A program made the translations under genes and the position numbers. The notes under the pieces were generated by a model. It was not told where the DNA came from, ran no database searches, and was given only the letters and a program-made list of their open reading frames with translations. A stretch of DNA of 64,000 nucleotides from Bacteroidota bacterium. Its GTDB lineage: Bacteria; Bacteroidota; Bacteroidia; Bacteroidales; JAAUTT01. Shown one piece after another: positions 1-10,454 of this stretch. Numbering within the stretch: position 1 is the stretch's first letter; each line of letters begins with the position of its first letter. Location: NCBI GenBank assembly GCA_020048915.1, contig JAIFLU010000033.1:1-64000 (forward strand), written 5' to 3'.

Positions 1-541
1 ACCAGCAGCGCGCCAATTGATGTTAAGCCTGCTTAATTACATGAACAGCAGCGCGTTCAATCCAACTTCGACAATCGATCTTGAGAGGATGGAACATATT
101 ATGATTTCGAAACACAATTCGGGGTCAAAAATTCTTGACTGTTCAAGTTACGACAGTTCTTATCCTCCTGAGGCTGCGATGGATGGAGATAAAAACACTT
201 TCTGGCATACAGCGTGGGGTCAAGACCTGAAAAAACACCCTCATCACATTGCCATTGAGCTTGCCAAAGAAACCGAGATTGCTGGGTTTGTCTATGTTCC
301 CCGCCAGGATAATAATTCGAATGGTTTTATTGCGCAATACGAGTTCTATGTTGGCAAAGATGCTCAAAATTGGGGTACGCCTTTTGCCGCCGGATCGTTT
401 GAATGGGGAATGAACCCCCAAATTGTGCGGTTCAATGCGCCAATAAAAACTAAGTATATAAAATTTAAAGCTTTAAAAGGATTTAGCAATGAGCCCTTCG
501 CATCAATAGCTGAGTTGGAGCTAATATATGCAAATAACTGA
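1..541 (+). CDS. C-terminal end of a secreted glycan-active protein with discoidin (F5/8 type C) domain, partial
   Basis: The reading frame is open to the window edge (first full codon at position 2), so only the last ~180 residues are visible and the true start lies upstream. The first residues (PAARQLMLSLLNYM) resemble the linker seen near the end of large GH2-like or sugar-binding hydrolases of Bacteroidota. Next comes a beta-sandwich of about 140 residues with the discoidin/CBM32-like pattern: AAMDGDKNTFWHTAW near the start, a central IAIEL strand, then TKYIKFKAL. Such domains bind galactose-type sugars at the tips of glycoside hydrolases. The catalytic part is out of view, so family assignment (GH2-like) is inference. 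The gene points toward the SusC operon and is probably part of the same polysaccharide locus. Confidence 0.7.
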   Translation, partial: PAARQLMLSLLNYMNSSAFNPTSTIDLERMEHIMISKHNSGSKILDCSSYDSSYPPEAAMDGDKNTFWHTAWGQDLKKHPHHIAIELAKETEIAGFVYVPRQDNNSNGFIAQYEFYVGKDAQNWGTPFAAGSFEWGMNPQIVRFNAPIKTKYIKFKALKGFSNEPFASIAELELIYANN

Positions 542-662
542 AATTTAATTAACTATAATGTTACAATTATAAGATCCTAAATAAAACATAAAAATATTTA
601 ATAGTTAAATATTGCCGATTTTAAGTATTTAATTCAACGCTATTTATACTGACAAATACAGT

Positions 663-692
663 TTGACAAAAGTTGTATTATCTATATAATAC
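663..692 (+). promoter_or_regulatory. Possible promoter/operator with inverted repeat upstream of first SusC
   Basis: The 308-bp gap 542-849 has no gene and is very A/T-rich. It contains TTGACA at 663-668 and TATAAT at 685-690, spaced 16 bp, although the usual Bacteroidota consensus (TTTG / TAnnTTTG) is not evident. An inverted repeat with 7-bp arms (GTATTAT at 675-681, ATAATAC at 686-692) overlaps the -10-like box and could be an operator. It would give a 5' UTR of about 150 nt. Function is inferred from pattern only. Confidence 0.25.
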
Positions 693-849
693 ATTATTGA
701 TACCTTGTATTTAAATAGTTAAATAAAACGAAATAATTATATTGTACATGCTTTTCATTTAATTATCCATTTTAAAAGGACTTTTTGAGACTTAATATTG
801 TATCATGAATTTCTATTTTGGAATACTAACTTTACTAAATCACTAGCTT

Positions 850-3800
850 ATGGACAAAAAAGCGGGCAATTCTTCTTTTATGGGCTATACAGGAGGCTTC
901 CTTGTAATGCTCATCTTATTTTTATTTACTCCCTTTTCCCCAACACACGCTCTCACAGGAATAAATAATACAGAACCTTCCGGAGCCATTCAAAGGCAAA
1001 AAGTTAAGGGAAAAATTACCGATGAGAATGGAAATCCAGTACCAGGTGCAAGCGTTATTGTCAAGGGAACCACCCAGGGCACTGTATCCGATACTGATGG
1101 GAATTTCGAAATTGAAGTTTCAGCACCAAGTACTCTCTTAATCTCTTCTATTGGTTTTGAAGATCAGGAAATACAGGTGAGTGGTTCAACATCCGATCTT
1201 AAAGTTTCATTAAAGGAAAAAATTCAGTTCCTTAACGAAATTGTTGTGATTGGATACGGCTCACAGAAAAAAGAAACAGTTACAGGATCTATTTCAACGG
1301 TAAGTTCGGAAGATCTTATTCGGCAACCGGTCACAGATCTGTCGCAAGCACTCGTAGGCCGCATGCCTGGGTTGGTTGCACTTAATCCCGGCGGCCGTCC
1401 CGGTAAAGAAAACAACACCATGTATGTAAGAGGTAGAGGTACCTTTGGCGATGCATCTCCTTTGATTATGATTGATGGCATTGAGCGAGATCAGAATGCT
1501 TTGATCAGCCTGGATCCGAACGAAATTGAAGGTATCTCCATGCTTAAGGATGCATCGGCAACTGCTGTTTTTGGTGTTCGAGGTGCAAACGGGGTTATCC
1601 TTGTTACTACTAAAAGAGGTCAGGTAGGCCCTGCAAAAGTTAACTACACGGGCAACTTCGCACTTATTCAGCCTTACGAAAAACTGAACCTTATCAACAG
1701 TTACACCCAAACAGGTTTAGCGAATGAGTTTATGGGCTTTCCTGCAAATACCGACGACCCTACAGCACCTTTTCCTGTATCTATCCGCGACAGATACAAA
1801 GGTGTTGTCGAAGGAAACCCGGTGAATGCTACCGACCCGTTTTTCTACCCCAGTACCGATTATGAAGATCTTATGCTAAAAAACCATACAACTCAACAGC
1901 AGCATAATTTAACGGTATCGGGCGGTACAGATATTGTGAAGTACTTTGCGTCTTTGGGTTACTTCAACCAGGGGGGGCTCTTCTCAAACCTAAATAGAGA
2001 TCTCGATGTCAGCACCAATTATAATCGTTACAACTATCGTTCGAATATCGACATTAACGCATCGAAATCAACAATAATCAGAGCCAATATTGGAGGAAGT
2101 TTCAACCGCAACATAAACCTAGGACAACCAGAAGTGGAACCAATGACTTCCTATTACTGGAACATGTTTGTACACTCATCTCCCTGGGATGGATATATGC
2201 ACGACGGGAAAGTGGTACTTAACAAGGAAAATGCGAACTCGGTACTTTTAAACAGCGACATGCGCGGTTATAATCTCGAAACTCAGAATACAGCAGATTA
2301 TACCGTTGTCCTTGATCAAAAATTAAACTTCATTTTAGACGGGCTGGCATTAAAAGCAACCTCATCATTTATCAACTACTTCCAGAACTATGTTCGAAGA
2401 GATATTGATGAAAGATATATACCTACCTGGAAACCAAATTTAAACCCGGATGGAACCGTTACTTTTTATAAAAACAAAGACCTGGTAATCCCTAACAATG
2501 GAACCAGCCAAAAGAAGAACCGAAAGGAATATTACGAGCTTGCATTAAACTACGAGTATTCTAACGTTAAACATAAAGTAACGGCTCTTTTATTGGCAAA
2601 CGCTGAAAAAACCAACTATCAGTATTCTCAGTACTATTTCACACCGAGATCGTACATCGGATTTGTGGGTCGTGTAACCTACAATTACGGAAATAAATAC
2701 CTGGCTGAATTAAATGCAGGTTATAACGGATCTGAGAACTTTGCTGAAGGAAAAAGGTTTGGCATATTCCCATCACTTTCATTAGGATGGACATTTAGTG
2801 AAGAGTCATTTATAAAATCGGTCGTTAGCAGCAAAATATTCTCTTATGGTAAAATAAGATTTTCTTACGGTATTGTTGGAAACGATAAATTAATCGATCC
2901 GAACCGTAATCCTTTACGATTTTTGTATCTGCCAGGAACGGCTTACATGAATAATGGCTCTTACAATGGTTGGTGGGAATCAGGTGGCCCTAATTTTGGC
3001 CTTCCCGGCTCAATAAATTCGAATATGGTAGCTTATCAGGGGAAACCTGGAAATCCGAATGTTACCTGGGAAAGTGCAGTAAAAATAAATTACGGTATCG
3101 ACCTTTCTTTTATCGACGGAAAACTCAAGGCTAGCTTTGATTATTTTACCGATGAGCGTACCGATATCTTAATTGAGCAAAATGTAGTACCTGTTTACCA
3201 GGAAACCGGCAAATTGCCTCTCAATCTTGGCAAACACTCCAACAAAGGATACGAAATACAAGTAGGATGGAATAGCAGCATTAACGAAAATTCGCGTATT
3301 TGGGCAGATGCAAGCTATACTTTTGCCAGAAACAAAATGAAAGAGATAGACGAGCCACAGAAAATGTTTGATTATCAGATGCAGACTGGACGACGAATTG
3401 GTGAAATCTGGGGTTTTCAGCAGGAAGGAATCATTATGACCGACGAAGATGCAATTTCTTACCGCGAACAACTTTGGGATGTTTATAAAAGCAAAAATCC
3501 ATCTGCTAATTTCGCCGACTATAAAGCATATCAGCTTTTCAGCGGAAGCGATGTTACGGCAGGTGACCTAAAATATATCGACCGAAACAATGATGGTGTG
3601 ATAACCGATCTGGACCAGGGATATCTTAATATTGTAAACTTCCCGGAATCCATGTTTGCTCTCAATATTGGTTATCAATACAAAGGTTTATCAATTTCCA
3701 CTTTGTGGCAGGGAGCATCAAATTTTTCTATCAATGTACGTGGGTATTACATGCCTTCTCCAATTCGCGGATCAATGAGAGATTTTATGCTTAACCGTTA

Positions 3801-4110
3801 TACCCGCGAACGATATGAAGCTGGCGAAAATGTTGAATATCCTGCCTTAACAAATGCTCATAACAATTGGGAAAAACTTGGTTCATTCTGGTATCGCGAC
3901 GCCTCTTATCTCCGCCTGAAAAGTATGGAGGTTGGTTATACTTTCAAAAGTATTAACAAGTTAGTATTTAATGAGTTAATGTTTTATGTAAATGGTATGA
4001 ACTTATTTACTATTAGCAATATTAAAACTCTTGACCCGGAAACCCGCGATGGACAAATTACTTATCCTCGTTCAAGGATATTCAATATAGGTGTTAGGGC
4101 TCAATTTTGA
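850..4110 (+). CDS. SusC/RagA-family TonB-dependent outer-membrane transporter (first pair)
   Basis: This 1086-residue protein would import oligosaccharides across the outer membrane as the barrel of a SusCD complex. Residues ~1-35 form a signal peptide. A carboxypeptidase-regulatory-like beta-sandwich follows at ~50-115 (VKGKITDENGNPVPGASV). The plug domain starts near EIVVIGYGSQKKETVTGS and includes the family motif MLKDASATAVFGVRGANGVI. The rest is the 22-strand barrel, ending in an aromatic residue (RAQF). Length and order are typical of SusC. The SusD partner follows immediately, and a second SusCD pair lies in the same operon. There is no STN domain, so this transporter is probably not the signalling kind. 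Substrate cannot be read from sequence; the downstream hydrolases suggest a pectic glycan. Confidence 0.95.
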   Translation: MDKKAGNSSFMGYTGGFLVMLILFLFTPFSPTHALTGINNTEPSGAIQRQKVKGKITDENGNPVPGASVIVKGTTQGTVSDTDGNFEIEVSAPSTLLISSIGFEDQEIQVSGSTSDLKVSLKEKIQFLNEIVVIGYGSQKKETVTGSISTVSSEDLIRQPVTDLSQALVGRMPGLVALNPGGRPGKENNTMYVRGRGTFGDASPLIMIDGIERDQNALISLDPNEIEGISMLKDASATAVFGVRGANGVILVTTKRGQVGPAKVNYTGNFALIQPYEKLNLINSYTQTGLANEFMGFPANTDDPTAPFPVSIRDRYKGVVEGNPVNATDPFFYPSTDYEDLMLKNHTTQQQHNLTVSGGTDIVKYFASLGYFNQGGLFSNLNRDLDVSTNYNRYNYRSNIDINASKSTIIRANIGGSFNRNINLGQPEVEPMTSYYWNMFVHSSPWDGYMHDGKVVLNKENANSVLLNSDMRGYNLETQNTADYTVVLDQKLNFILDGLALKATSSFINYFQNYVRRDIDERYIPTWKPNLNPDGTVTFYKNKDLVIPNNGTSQKKNRKEYYELALNYEYSNVKHKVTALLLANAEKTNYQYSQYYFTPRSYIGFVGRVTYNYGNKYLAELNAGYNGSENFAEGKRFGIFPSLSLGWTFSEESFIKSVVSSKIFSYGKIRFSYGIVGNDKLIDPNRNPLRFLYLPGTAYMNNGSYNGWWESGGPNFGLPGSINSNMVAYQGKPGNPNVTWESAVKINYGIDLSFIDGKLKASFDYFTDERTDILIEQNVVPVYQETGKLPLNLGKHSNKGYEIQVGWNSSINENSRIWADASYTFARNKMKEIDEPQKMFDYQMQTGRRIGEIWGFQQEGIIMTDEDAISYREQLWDVYKSKNPSANFADYKAYQLFSGSDVTAGDLKYIDRNNDGVITDLDQGYLNIVNFPESMFALNIGYQYKGLSISTLWQGASNFSINVRGYYMPSPIRGSMRDFMLNRYTRERYEAGENVEYPALTNAHNNWEKLGSFWYRDASYLRLKSMEVGYTFKSINKLVFNELMFYVNGMNLFTISNIKTLDPETRDGQITYPRSRIFNIGVRAQF

Positions 4111-4130
4111 TAACTATAAACAGATACAAT

Positions 4131-5960
4131 ATGTCATTAAAAAATATAAAATACTTTAGCGCGGGTATCATGCTCATAGCAATGGTTATGATGAGTTCCT
4201 GCCAAAAGGACTTCCTGGAAAAACCGAAAGGCTCGGATATCACTATGGATACTGTTTTTACGTCGACTCAGAATGCTCAGCAAATGATTTTTCTTCTTTA
4301 TGAAGATAATTACTTCGGCCCTGCAAACCTTGCTCTGCACTGGTGGGATCCAAAAGGATATGCAAGCTGGTCGGAAATCGGCGAGGATATTTATGTATAC
4401 ACCGGAAAACCTGGCGATTATGGCTCACAAATTGCCTATTACGATGGGACGTTCAGCCCTTCGAGCCGTCAGTTTTACCCGATAAATACGCTTTACTATG
4501 CTGTTCGTCACGCCCATATTTTTATTGAACATGCGCCAAAAATTAAAACTTCTTCCCCCGACGATGCCGAATATGTAAAAAATATGACCGGAGAAGCTTA
4601 TGCGCATCTTGCTTACCAGTATTTCTACGGGATGAAGCTCTGGGGAACGATACCCATTGTGGATAAAACATTGGTAGGTGGCGAAGAATCTATTACCCGC
4701 CCTGCTTTCTCCGAATTTATTGATAAAATTGTTGGTTATTGCGACCAGGCAATTGAAAGGTTGCCAGAAAAGTGGGAAGGCCGATGGACAGGTCGTTTTA
4801 CTAGTGTTGCAGCCAAAGCTCTCAAAGCTAAAATTCTTGTATATGCAGCAAGCCCGCTTTATAACAGCCCAACACCTGATTTTGCTGCTGGCTACGAGCA
4901 CCCTGAAGTATTAGGCTATACCAATTTCGACAAAGCCAGATGGAAAAGGGCCGCCGACGCCTGCAAAGAAGCTATTGATGCTGCTCATGCCGCAGGTCAT
5001 CAGCTTTACACGGGAAGTGGTACAAATAAAAACCTTTATTACCTTGCTATTAACCTTACCAATGAGCACATTCTGTACGAACGTTTTAAAGAAGCCAATG
5101 CCGAAGGCGGTTGGAAATACACCTTGTATATGATGAACCAGCCTTACGGAATTGGCTGGTACACCCGCGAAGACCTGATGTACCAACCTACTATGAACCA
5201 TGTGGATGGCTACCAGTTGGCAAACGGGAAGTACCCTATCTCGGGATATACTGGTGGCGATCCTACCAAACCAATAATTTCAGATGCAGGAATTGCCGCC
5301 GGATACAATGATCAGAACTATCAGGTAAACCGCGACCCCCGCTTTTACCAGAACATAGTTTATCATGGATCAAAATTCGGCGAAAGCTACAATACCAAAC
5401 TGGTAAATTTCGATATCAACAAAAGTGTAGCCAACCGCACCCATGGCGACTGGCTGGGTTTCAAAACCAGTTTTATGCTCCGAAAGTTTATAAACGAAGA
5501 TCTTGGCAAAGGTTCCGATGTGAAGTATAACCCAATTCACCCCATTCTACGTTTGGCCGACTTGTACTTGCTTTATGCAGAAGCTTTGAATGAATATAAC
5601 GATGGTCCAACAGCAGATGGGTTAACGTACTTTAATCAGGTAAGGACCCGTTCGGGTATGCCCGATTATGATGCTGCCAATTATCAGGGAGCCAATAGCA
5701 AGGAAAAGTTTTTCAATGCAATTGTTTATGAACGTAAGGTTGAATTTTTCATGGAGTCGCAACGATATTTCGACCTGCGCCGCTGGAAAAAAGGAAGTGA
5801 TCTCAATCTGAAAATGACCGGAGTACTCATAAACAATGGCGTGGTTTCACGCAACGAAATAGGCTGGTCAAATATTTTCAGGGACAACATGTATTTCCAT
5901 CCTTTTAATATCGAATCGGTCAATAACACAAAGGGCCTGTATCAAAATCCCGGATGGTAG
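4131..5960 (+). CDS. SusD/RagB-family surface glycan-binding lipoprotein (first pair)
   Basis: This 609-residue lid protein pairs with the SusC encoded just upstream. The start at 4131 gives a clean lipoprotein signal (MSLKNIKYFSAGIM... MMSSC, Cys24 lipidated). An in-frame TTG at 4107 would overlap the SusC stop but adds a non-signal extension, so 4131 is preferred. Family features are the TPR-like helical core, the ERKVEFFMESQRYFDLRRW motif near residue 535, and the terminal YQNPGW. The gap to the SusC stop is 20 bp, so the two are surely co-transcribed. The mature protein should sit on the cell surface and deliver oligosaccharide to the SusC barrel. Confidence 0.93.
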   Translation: MSLKNIKYFSAGIMLIAMVMMSSCQKDFLEKPKGSDITMDTVFTSTQNAQQMIFLLYEDNYFGPANLALHWWDPKGYASWSEIGEDIYVYTGKPGDYGSQIAYYDGTFSPSSRQFYPINTLYYAVRHAHIFIEHAPKIKTSSPDDAEYVKNMTGEAYAHLAYQYFYGMKLWGTIPIVDKTLVGGEESITRPAFSEFIDKIVGYCDQAIERLPEKWEGRWTGRFTSVAAKALKAKILVYAASPLYNSPTPDFAAGYEHPEVLGYTNFDKARWKRAADACKEAIDAAHAAGHQLYTGSGTNKNLYYLAINLTNEHILYERFKEANAEGGWKYTLYMMNQPYGIGWYTREDLMYQPTMNHVDGYQLANGKYPISGYTGGDPTKPIISDAGIAAGYNDQNYQVNRDPRFYQNIVYHGSKFGESYNTKLVNFDINKSVANRTHGDWLGFKTSFMLRKFINEDLGKGSDVKYNPIHPILRLADLYLLYAEALNEYNDGPTADGLTYFNQVRTRSGMPDYDAANYQGANSKEKFFNAIVYERKVEFFMESQRYFDLRRWKKGSDLNLKMTGVLINNGVVSRNEIGWSNIFRDNMYFHPFNIESVNNTKGLYQNPGW

Positions 5961-5984
5961 TTAATTTTATAAACTTCAATAAGA

Positions 5985-8714
5985 ATGAATATGAAAATAA
6001 ACATAACAATATACTTGTGCTTCCTGGCTGTTTTAACCACTTGCTTGAATGTAACCGGGCAGGATGATACTGCTAGGCTGACCGTGGATAGTACGCGAAA
6101 AGTAAACATCGCTTATGGTCAAACTCCTGAGAAACTTATATCTTCTTCAGTATCTACTGTTTCGGGAAAAGATTTGACCAGGAGCGCTTCAACCAACATT
6201 GGAAACACGCTTTATGGTCGTTTTCCAGGTCTTTTTGTAGTTCAAGGTTCAGGCGAACCAGGATACGATTCTCCCTGGCTCCGTGTCAGAGGTGCCAGTT
6301 CAGATCCTCTTATAATGGTCGATGGTTACGAAAGGGATCCCAGCTACATTGCCCCAGAAGAAATCGAATCGGTTTCGCTTCTGAAAGATGCAGCAGCTAC
6401 AGCACTTTATGGAATGAAGGGAGCCAATGGCGTTATCCTCATCACCACAAAAAGAGGAGCCATCGAAAAAAGCAAAATCAATTTCTCGGTGCAAACTGGC
6501 TTGCAAACTCCTGTAAAAACAATGGAGGTACTAAATGCCCGCGAATACATGAGCTTTTACAATCAGGCCGCATTAAACGATGGATTGCCTGCAAAATATT
6601 CCCAAGGTGATATTGATGCTGCTGGTTCATCGCCACGCTACCCCGATGTTAACTGGAAAGATGAAATCCTTCGCAAAGGAACGAGCATTTCACGAGCCAA
6701 CCTGGGAGTATCGGGAGGTTCGGAATTTATCAGGTATTTTGTGAATCTCGGAGCTTTATATAACAATGGCATTTACAAGCCAACAAATCCCGATATGCCT
6801 TCGAACGCCAACATGACCAGGCTCAACCTTCGTGGAAACTTCGATGTGCAGATTACCAAAAATACACTTTTCACCATGGACTTGTCGGGGAGTATCGATA
6901 AAAAGAGTTTCCCCGCATTTAATGCATTTACCATTTGGAATTCCATGTATATGCTTCCTCCAAATGCTTTCAATATTAAAAATCCTGACGGAAACTATGG
7001 GGGTACTTCAAATTTACCTTTCAACCCCGTTGGACTGCTCGAAACAACCGGTAACTTTAACTCAACGGATAATCTTCTGAATGCCGGTTTCCGTTTGCGT
7101 CAGAGTTTGGGCATGTTTGTAAAAGGTTTATCGGCCAGTATCGGATACAAGCTCGACAATGCTGTAAACAATACCCAGAGTGACTGGAGGAATTTTCAGA
7201 CAAGCCAGATTGCCCCGGGAACAGGCGACTCATACACTTATTACATCTATGGTCAGAGCAACCCATATAGCACCTGGAGTTCGGCTAACCGCAGAAGGTT
7301 TACCGGTTTCGATGCCGACGTAATTTACAACATGCCTGTCGTGAACGGCCATAAAGTGGATGTAATGCTTCGTTTCCACGATGATGAACAATGGAAGGAT
7401 AATAACGACATTACCCCATATATTACTCGGAGTTATGGTGGCAGGATTCAATATGGTTTTAACGGAACTTATCTTTTCGAAGTAGCAGGAAGTTATTATG
7501 GCAGCGAACAATATAGCAAAGATAACCGCTATGCTTTGTTCCCTGCTTTTGCCGCAAGCTGGGTTTTTTCAAACGAAGGTTTCCTGAGCAGCAACGCCAT
7601 TATAACTTATGGAAAATTAAGGGCATCCTACGGAAAGAGTGGTTCAAATCCCTATGTGAGCGGAAAGTATCCTTATAACAGCTTTTACAGAGGTGGAGGT
7701 TATTTTCCGCTGGGCGACAAATGGGTCGATTTCTGGGGCTTACAGCCTGGCAAAATCAACAATGCCGACATTAAAAACGAAACCTCGGCTAAAACCAATA
7801 TTGGACTGGACTTGAATATCAAAAACAATATTTCGTTTGTGGCCGATTTTTATATCGACAAAAGGTCGGATATGCTTTTTATCGACTACACCCGTCCATC
7901 GATTGCAGGAGGTGAGCTTCCTTACGAAAATATCGGAAAAATTACCAATACCGGGTTTGATGCCAAGTTAGGATACAACAGTAATTCAAACGGCTTTAAT
8001 TGGTATGGAAATCTTATCTTCTCTTATTTCAAAAATACTATTGACGAAATGGGCGAAACAAAATATCCATCCGAACTTTCGCATTTGAGCCTCACAGGCC
8101 ATCCCATTAATACTATTTTTGGTTACGAAGTTATTGGGAGTTTTGCCAGCGACGCCGAAATTCAATCCTCTCCTGTCCAAACTACAGGTAATGCCAGGGT
8201 TGGCGATCTGAAATACAAGGATATAAATGGCGATAATGTTATTGATCACAGGGATATGACCGCCATTGGAAACCAATCGGCAAATGTTGATCTTGGATTG
8301 CAAGCCGGATTTACCTACAGAAATTTCGATTTCGAAATACTCCTGCAGGGTCAGTTTAATCGGGATGCAGTATTGAGCAACGCCTTGTACCAGCCTTTTA
8401 TTGTCGGAAACTCGGTTACCAAATTTGTCAAGGAAAGCGATTTCCCGAAACTTACTCTCTCGAACCACAATAACTATGTAGCTTCATCGTACTGGGTACG
8501 TTCTGTAGATTTTGTAAAGCTCCGGAACGTTGAAGTCGGCTATACTTTGTCGGCTAACTGGATGAACAAATTAAGTATTGAAAAATTCAGGGTATTCTTA
8601 AGAGGTTCGAACCTGCTTACCTTAAGCGGATGGAAATATACCGATCCTGAATTTACCTGGATTGGTTATTCGCCCATGAAAGTTTTTTATGCTGGTGTAA
8701 ACATCGAATTTTAA
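5985..8714 (+). CDS. SusC-family TonB-dependent transporter lacking the N-terminal regulatory-like domain (second pair)
   Basis: This 909-residue barrel starts 25 bp after the first SusD. The signal peptide (MNMKINITIYLCFLAVLTTC...) is followed almost directly by the plug region (YGQTPEKLISSSVSTVSGKDL; SLLKDAAATALYGMKGANGV near residues 130-150). The carboxypeptidase-regulatory-like beta-sandwich of the first SusC is missing, which explains the shorter length. The C-terminus is strand-like and aromatic (FYAGVNIEF). It is a transporter by family; the reduced N-terminus suggests a duplicated system specialised for a related ligand. Two in-frame ATGs (5985, 5991) are possible starts. Confidence 0.92.
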   Translation: MNMKINITIYLCFLAVLTTCLNVTGQDDTARLTVDSTRKVNIAYGQTPEKLISSSVSTVSGKDLTRSASTNIGNTLYGRFPGLFVVQGSGEPGYDSPWLRVRGASSDPLIMVDGYERDPSYIAPEEIESVSLLKDAAATALYGMKGANGVILITTKRGAIEKSKINFSVQTGLQTPVKTMEVLNAREYMSFYNQAALNDGLPAKYSQGDIDAAGSSPRYPDVNWKDEILRKGTSISRANLGVSGGSEFIRYFVNLGALYNNGIYKPTNPDMPSNANMTRLNLRGNFDVQITKNTLFTMDLSGSIDKKSFPAFNAFTIWNSMYMLPPNAFNIKNPDGNYGGTSNLPFNPVGLLETTGNFNSTDNLLNAGFRLRQSLGMFVKGLSASIGYKLDNAVNNTQSDWRNFQTSQIAPGTGDSYTYYIYGQSNPYSTWSSANRRRFTGFDADVIYNMPVVNGHKVDVMLRFHDDEQWKDNNDITPYITRSYGGRIQYGFNGTYLFEVAGSYYGSEQYSKDNRYALFPAFAASWVFSNEGFLSSNAIITYGKLRASYGKSGSNPYVSGKYPYNSFYRGGGYFPLGDKWVDFWGLQPGKINNADIKNETSAKTNIGLDLNIKNNISFVADFYIDKRSDMLFIDYTRPSIAGGELPYENIGKITNTGFDAKLGYNSNSNGFNWYGNLIFSYFKNTIDEMGETKYPSELSHLSLTGHPINTIFGYEVIGSFASDAEIQSSPVQTTGNARVGDLKYKDINGDNVIDHRDMTAIGNQSANVDLGLQAGFTYRNFDFEILLQGQFNRDAVLSNALYQPFIVGNSVTKFVKESDFPKLTLSNHNNYVASSYWVRSVDFVKLRNVEVGYTLSANWMNKLSIEKFRVFLRGSNLLTLSGWKYTDPEFTWIGYSPMKVFYAGVNIEF

Positions 8715-8737
8715 GTTTAATGATAATTGAATTGAAC

Positions 8738-10435
8738 ATGAAAAATAAACTCAAGATATCAATCATAGCCTTGTCGATGGCCTTACTGCTCTTTTCGTGC
8801 AACGATATGGACATGGAACAGGGGTTGGGTATTGACGACAAACTGATGTGGAGTAATCCAACCTATATCAACAATTATGTAGTGGATATGATCAGCTACA
8901 TGCCCAACGGCTTTAGCCCTGTCGAACTTGGGTCTGGCATATTGTACGCCGGAGCCACCGACGAAGCAGAAAATGCCAATCCTGCTTTGGGTATCCATAT
9001 TTTTAATTCTGGCAACCTTAGCCCAGTATGGACTTCAATAGTTTGGGAAAGGAATTACACCGGCATCTATAAAGCAAACCTGTTTCTCGAAAAACTAAAA
9101 CATGTTGACTTTACGGAATATGCCCCCGACAAGCAATCGCTTTTTATGGCCGACATTGCTAAATATAAAGCCGAGGCGCGCATGTTGAGGGCATTATGCT
9201 ATTACGAACTGATCAAACATTTTGGAGGTGTAGTATTGTTAGGTGATGCTTTTGTCGAGAATATTAACGATTTATCGAAACCCGAATTCTCAAAAGGGCG
9301 CTCTTCATTAACCGAATGTGCAAATTACATTGTTGGCGAATGCGATACCATTATCGATAAACAATTACTTCCACTCCTCGACCAGGGTGCTGATCAGGGT
9401 AGGCCAAACGGAACAGCCGCAAAAGCGCTAAAATGTAAAACATTACTCTTGATGGCCAGCCCGGTTTATAACAGCAACATCACCGAAGGATCTTCCGCCC
9501 AAAAAGCAATATGGGAAAAGGTACTAGCTGTATCGCAGGATATTTGCTTCAACCGCATATTCTCGTTTGGAGCTTATGATGTTTACGATGGTACCAGCCC
9601 CGAAGTAATTTTAGGATACAGGCAAAAGAATTCCAATTTCCTCGAAAAAGCCAATTTCCCTGCCGGTGCCGAAGGTGTAGATATCAATGGCAGCACCAAT
9701 CCTACCCAAAATCTGGTGGATGCTTATAGGATGCTAAATGGTAACAAAATAAGCGAATCCGGATCTGGTTACGATCCTACCAACCCATATACGGGTCGTG
9801 ATAAACGTTTGGCTCAAACCGTTATCTACAATGGTTATGCCTGGAAAGAAAGAAATACACAGGATCGCACTGTTGAGATCTTCCGCGGGGGTCGCGACGG
9901 CATGGATCGCGATAATGGCACAAAAACCGGTTATTACATACGTAAATTCATCGATCCAAAGCTCGATCTGCGCCAAGGCCAGGGCTCAAACCGCGAGTGG
10001 CCAATTTTCAGGTTTTCTGATATAGCGCTGATATGGGCAGAAGCCGCCAATGAACTTTACGGTCCAGCCGAAAATGGCAACTCATTCCTCACTGCCACCA
10101 CTATTTTAAACCAAACCATTACCCGTCATGGCGGACTCCCCGAATTACCACTTTCGGGAATAACCCAGACGGAACTCAGGGAAAGAATCAGGGAGGAACG
10201 CTTTGTTGAACTTGCTTTCGAAGATCAACGTGCATGGGATCTCCGTCGCTGGGGCATTGCTCACCAGGTACTCAGTCAGCCGGTTTACAAGATGGAAGTA
10301 ACCCGTAACGAGAACGGGACTATCAACTACACCAAAGCTAAACTGGAGGACAGATACTTCAGCCAGAGAATGATGTTGTATCCGATCCCTCAACGCGATG
10401 TTAACAATGGCTTAACCCAAAACAGTGGCTGGTAA
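8738..10435 (+). CDS. SusD/RagB-family lipoprotein (second pair)
   Basis: This protein of about 565 residues follows the second SusC by 23 bp. The start at 8738 (MKNKLKISIIALSMALLLFSC) gives an ideal lipoprotein signal with Cys21; an upstream in-frame ATG at 8720 adds six residues before it and is less likely. SusD hallmarks are the helical repeats, the RIREERFVELAFEDQRAWD segment with LRRW close to the C-terminus, and the terminal QNSGW. It partners the shorter SusC, giving two complete SusCD units in one operon, and should act at the cell surface in glycan capture. Confidence 0.92.
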   Translation: MKNKLKISIIALSMALLLFSCNDMDMEQGLGIDDKLMWSNPTYINNYVVDMISYMPNGFSPVELGSGILYAGATDEAENANPALGIHIFNSGNLSPVWTSIVWERNYTGIYKANLFLEKLKHVDFTEYAPDKQSLFMADIAKYKAEARMLRALCYYELIKHFGGVVLLGDAFVENINDLSKPEFSKGRSSLTECANYIVGECDTIIDKQLLPLLDQGADQGRPNGTAAKALKCKTLLLMASPVYNSNITEGSSAQKAIWEKVLAVSQDICFNRIFSFGAYDVYDGTSPEVILGYRQKNSNFLEKANFPAGAEGVDINGSTNPTQNLVDAYRMLNGNKISESGSGYDPTNPYTGRDKRLAQTVIYNGYAWKERNTQDRTVEIFRGGRDGMDRDNGTKTGYYIRKFIDPKLDLRQGQGSNREWPIFRFSDIALIWAEAANELYGPAENGNSFLTATTILNQTITRHGGLPELPLSGITQTELRERIREERFVELAFEDQRAWDLRRWGIAHQVLSQPVYKMEVTRNENGTINYTKAKLEDRYFSQRMMLYPIPQRDVNNGLTQNSGW

Positions 10436-10454
10436 ACCTGAAAAACTTTAGATC

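Noticed and set aside
800-840. Bacteroidota -7 box (TATTTTG near 813)
   Set aside because: It is one base short of TAnnTTTG and no TTTG lies at the right distance. Similar near-matches stand before the HTCS gene and the fourth SusC, so they are not informative.
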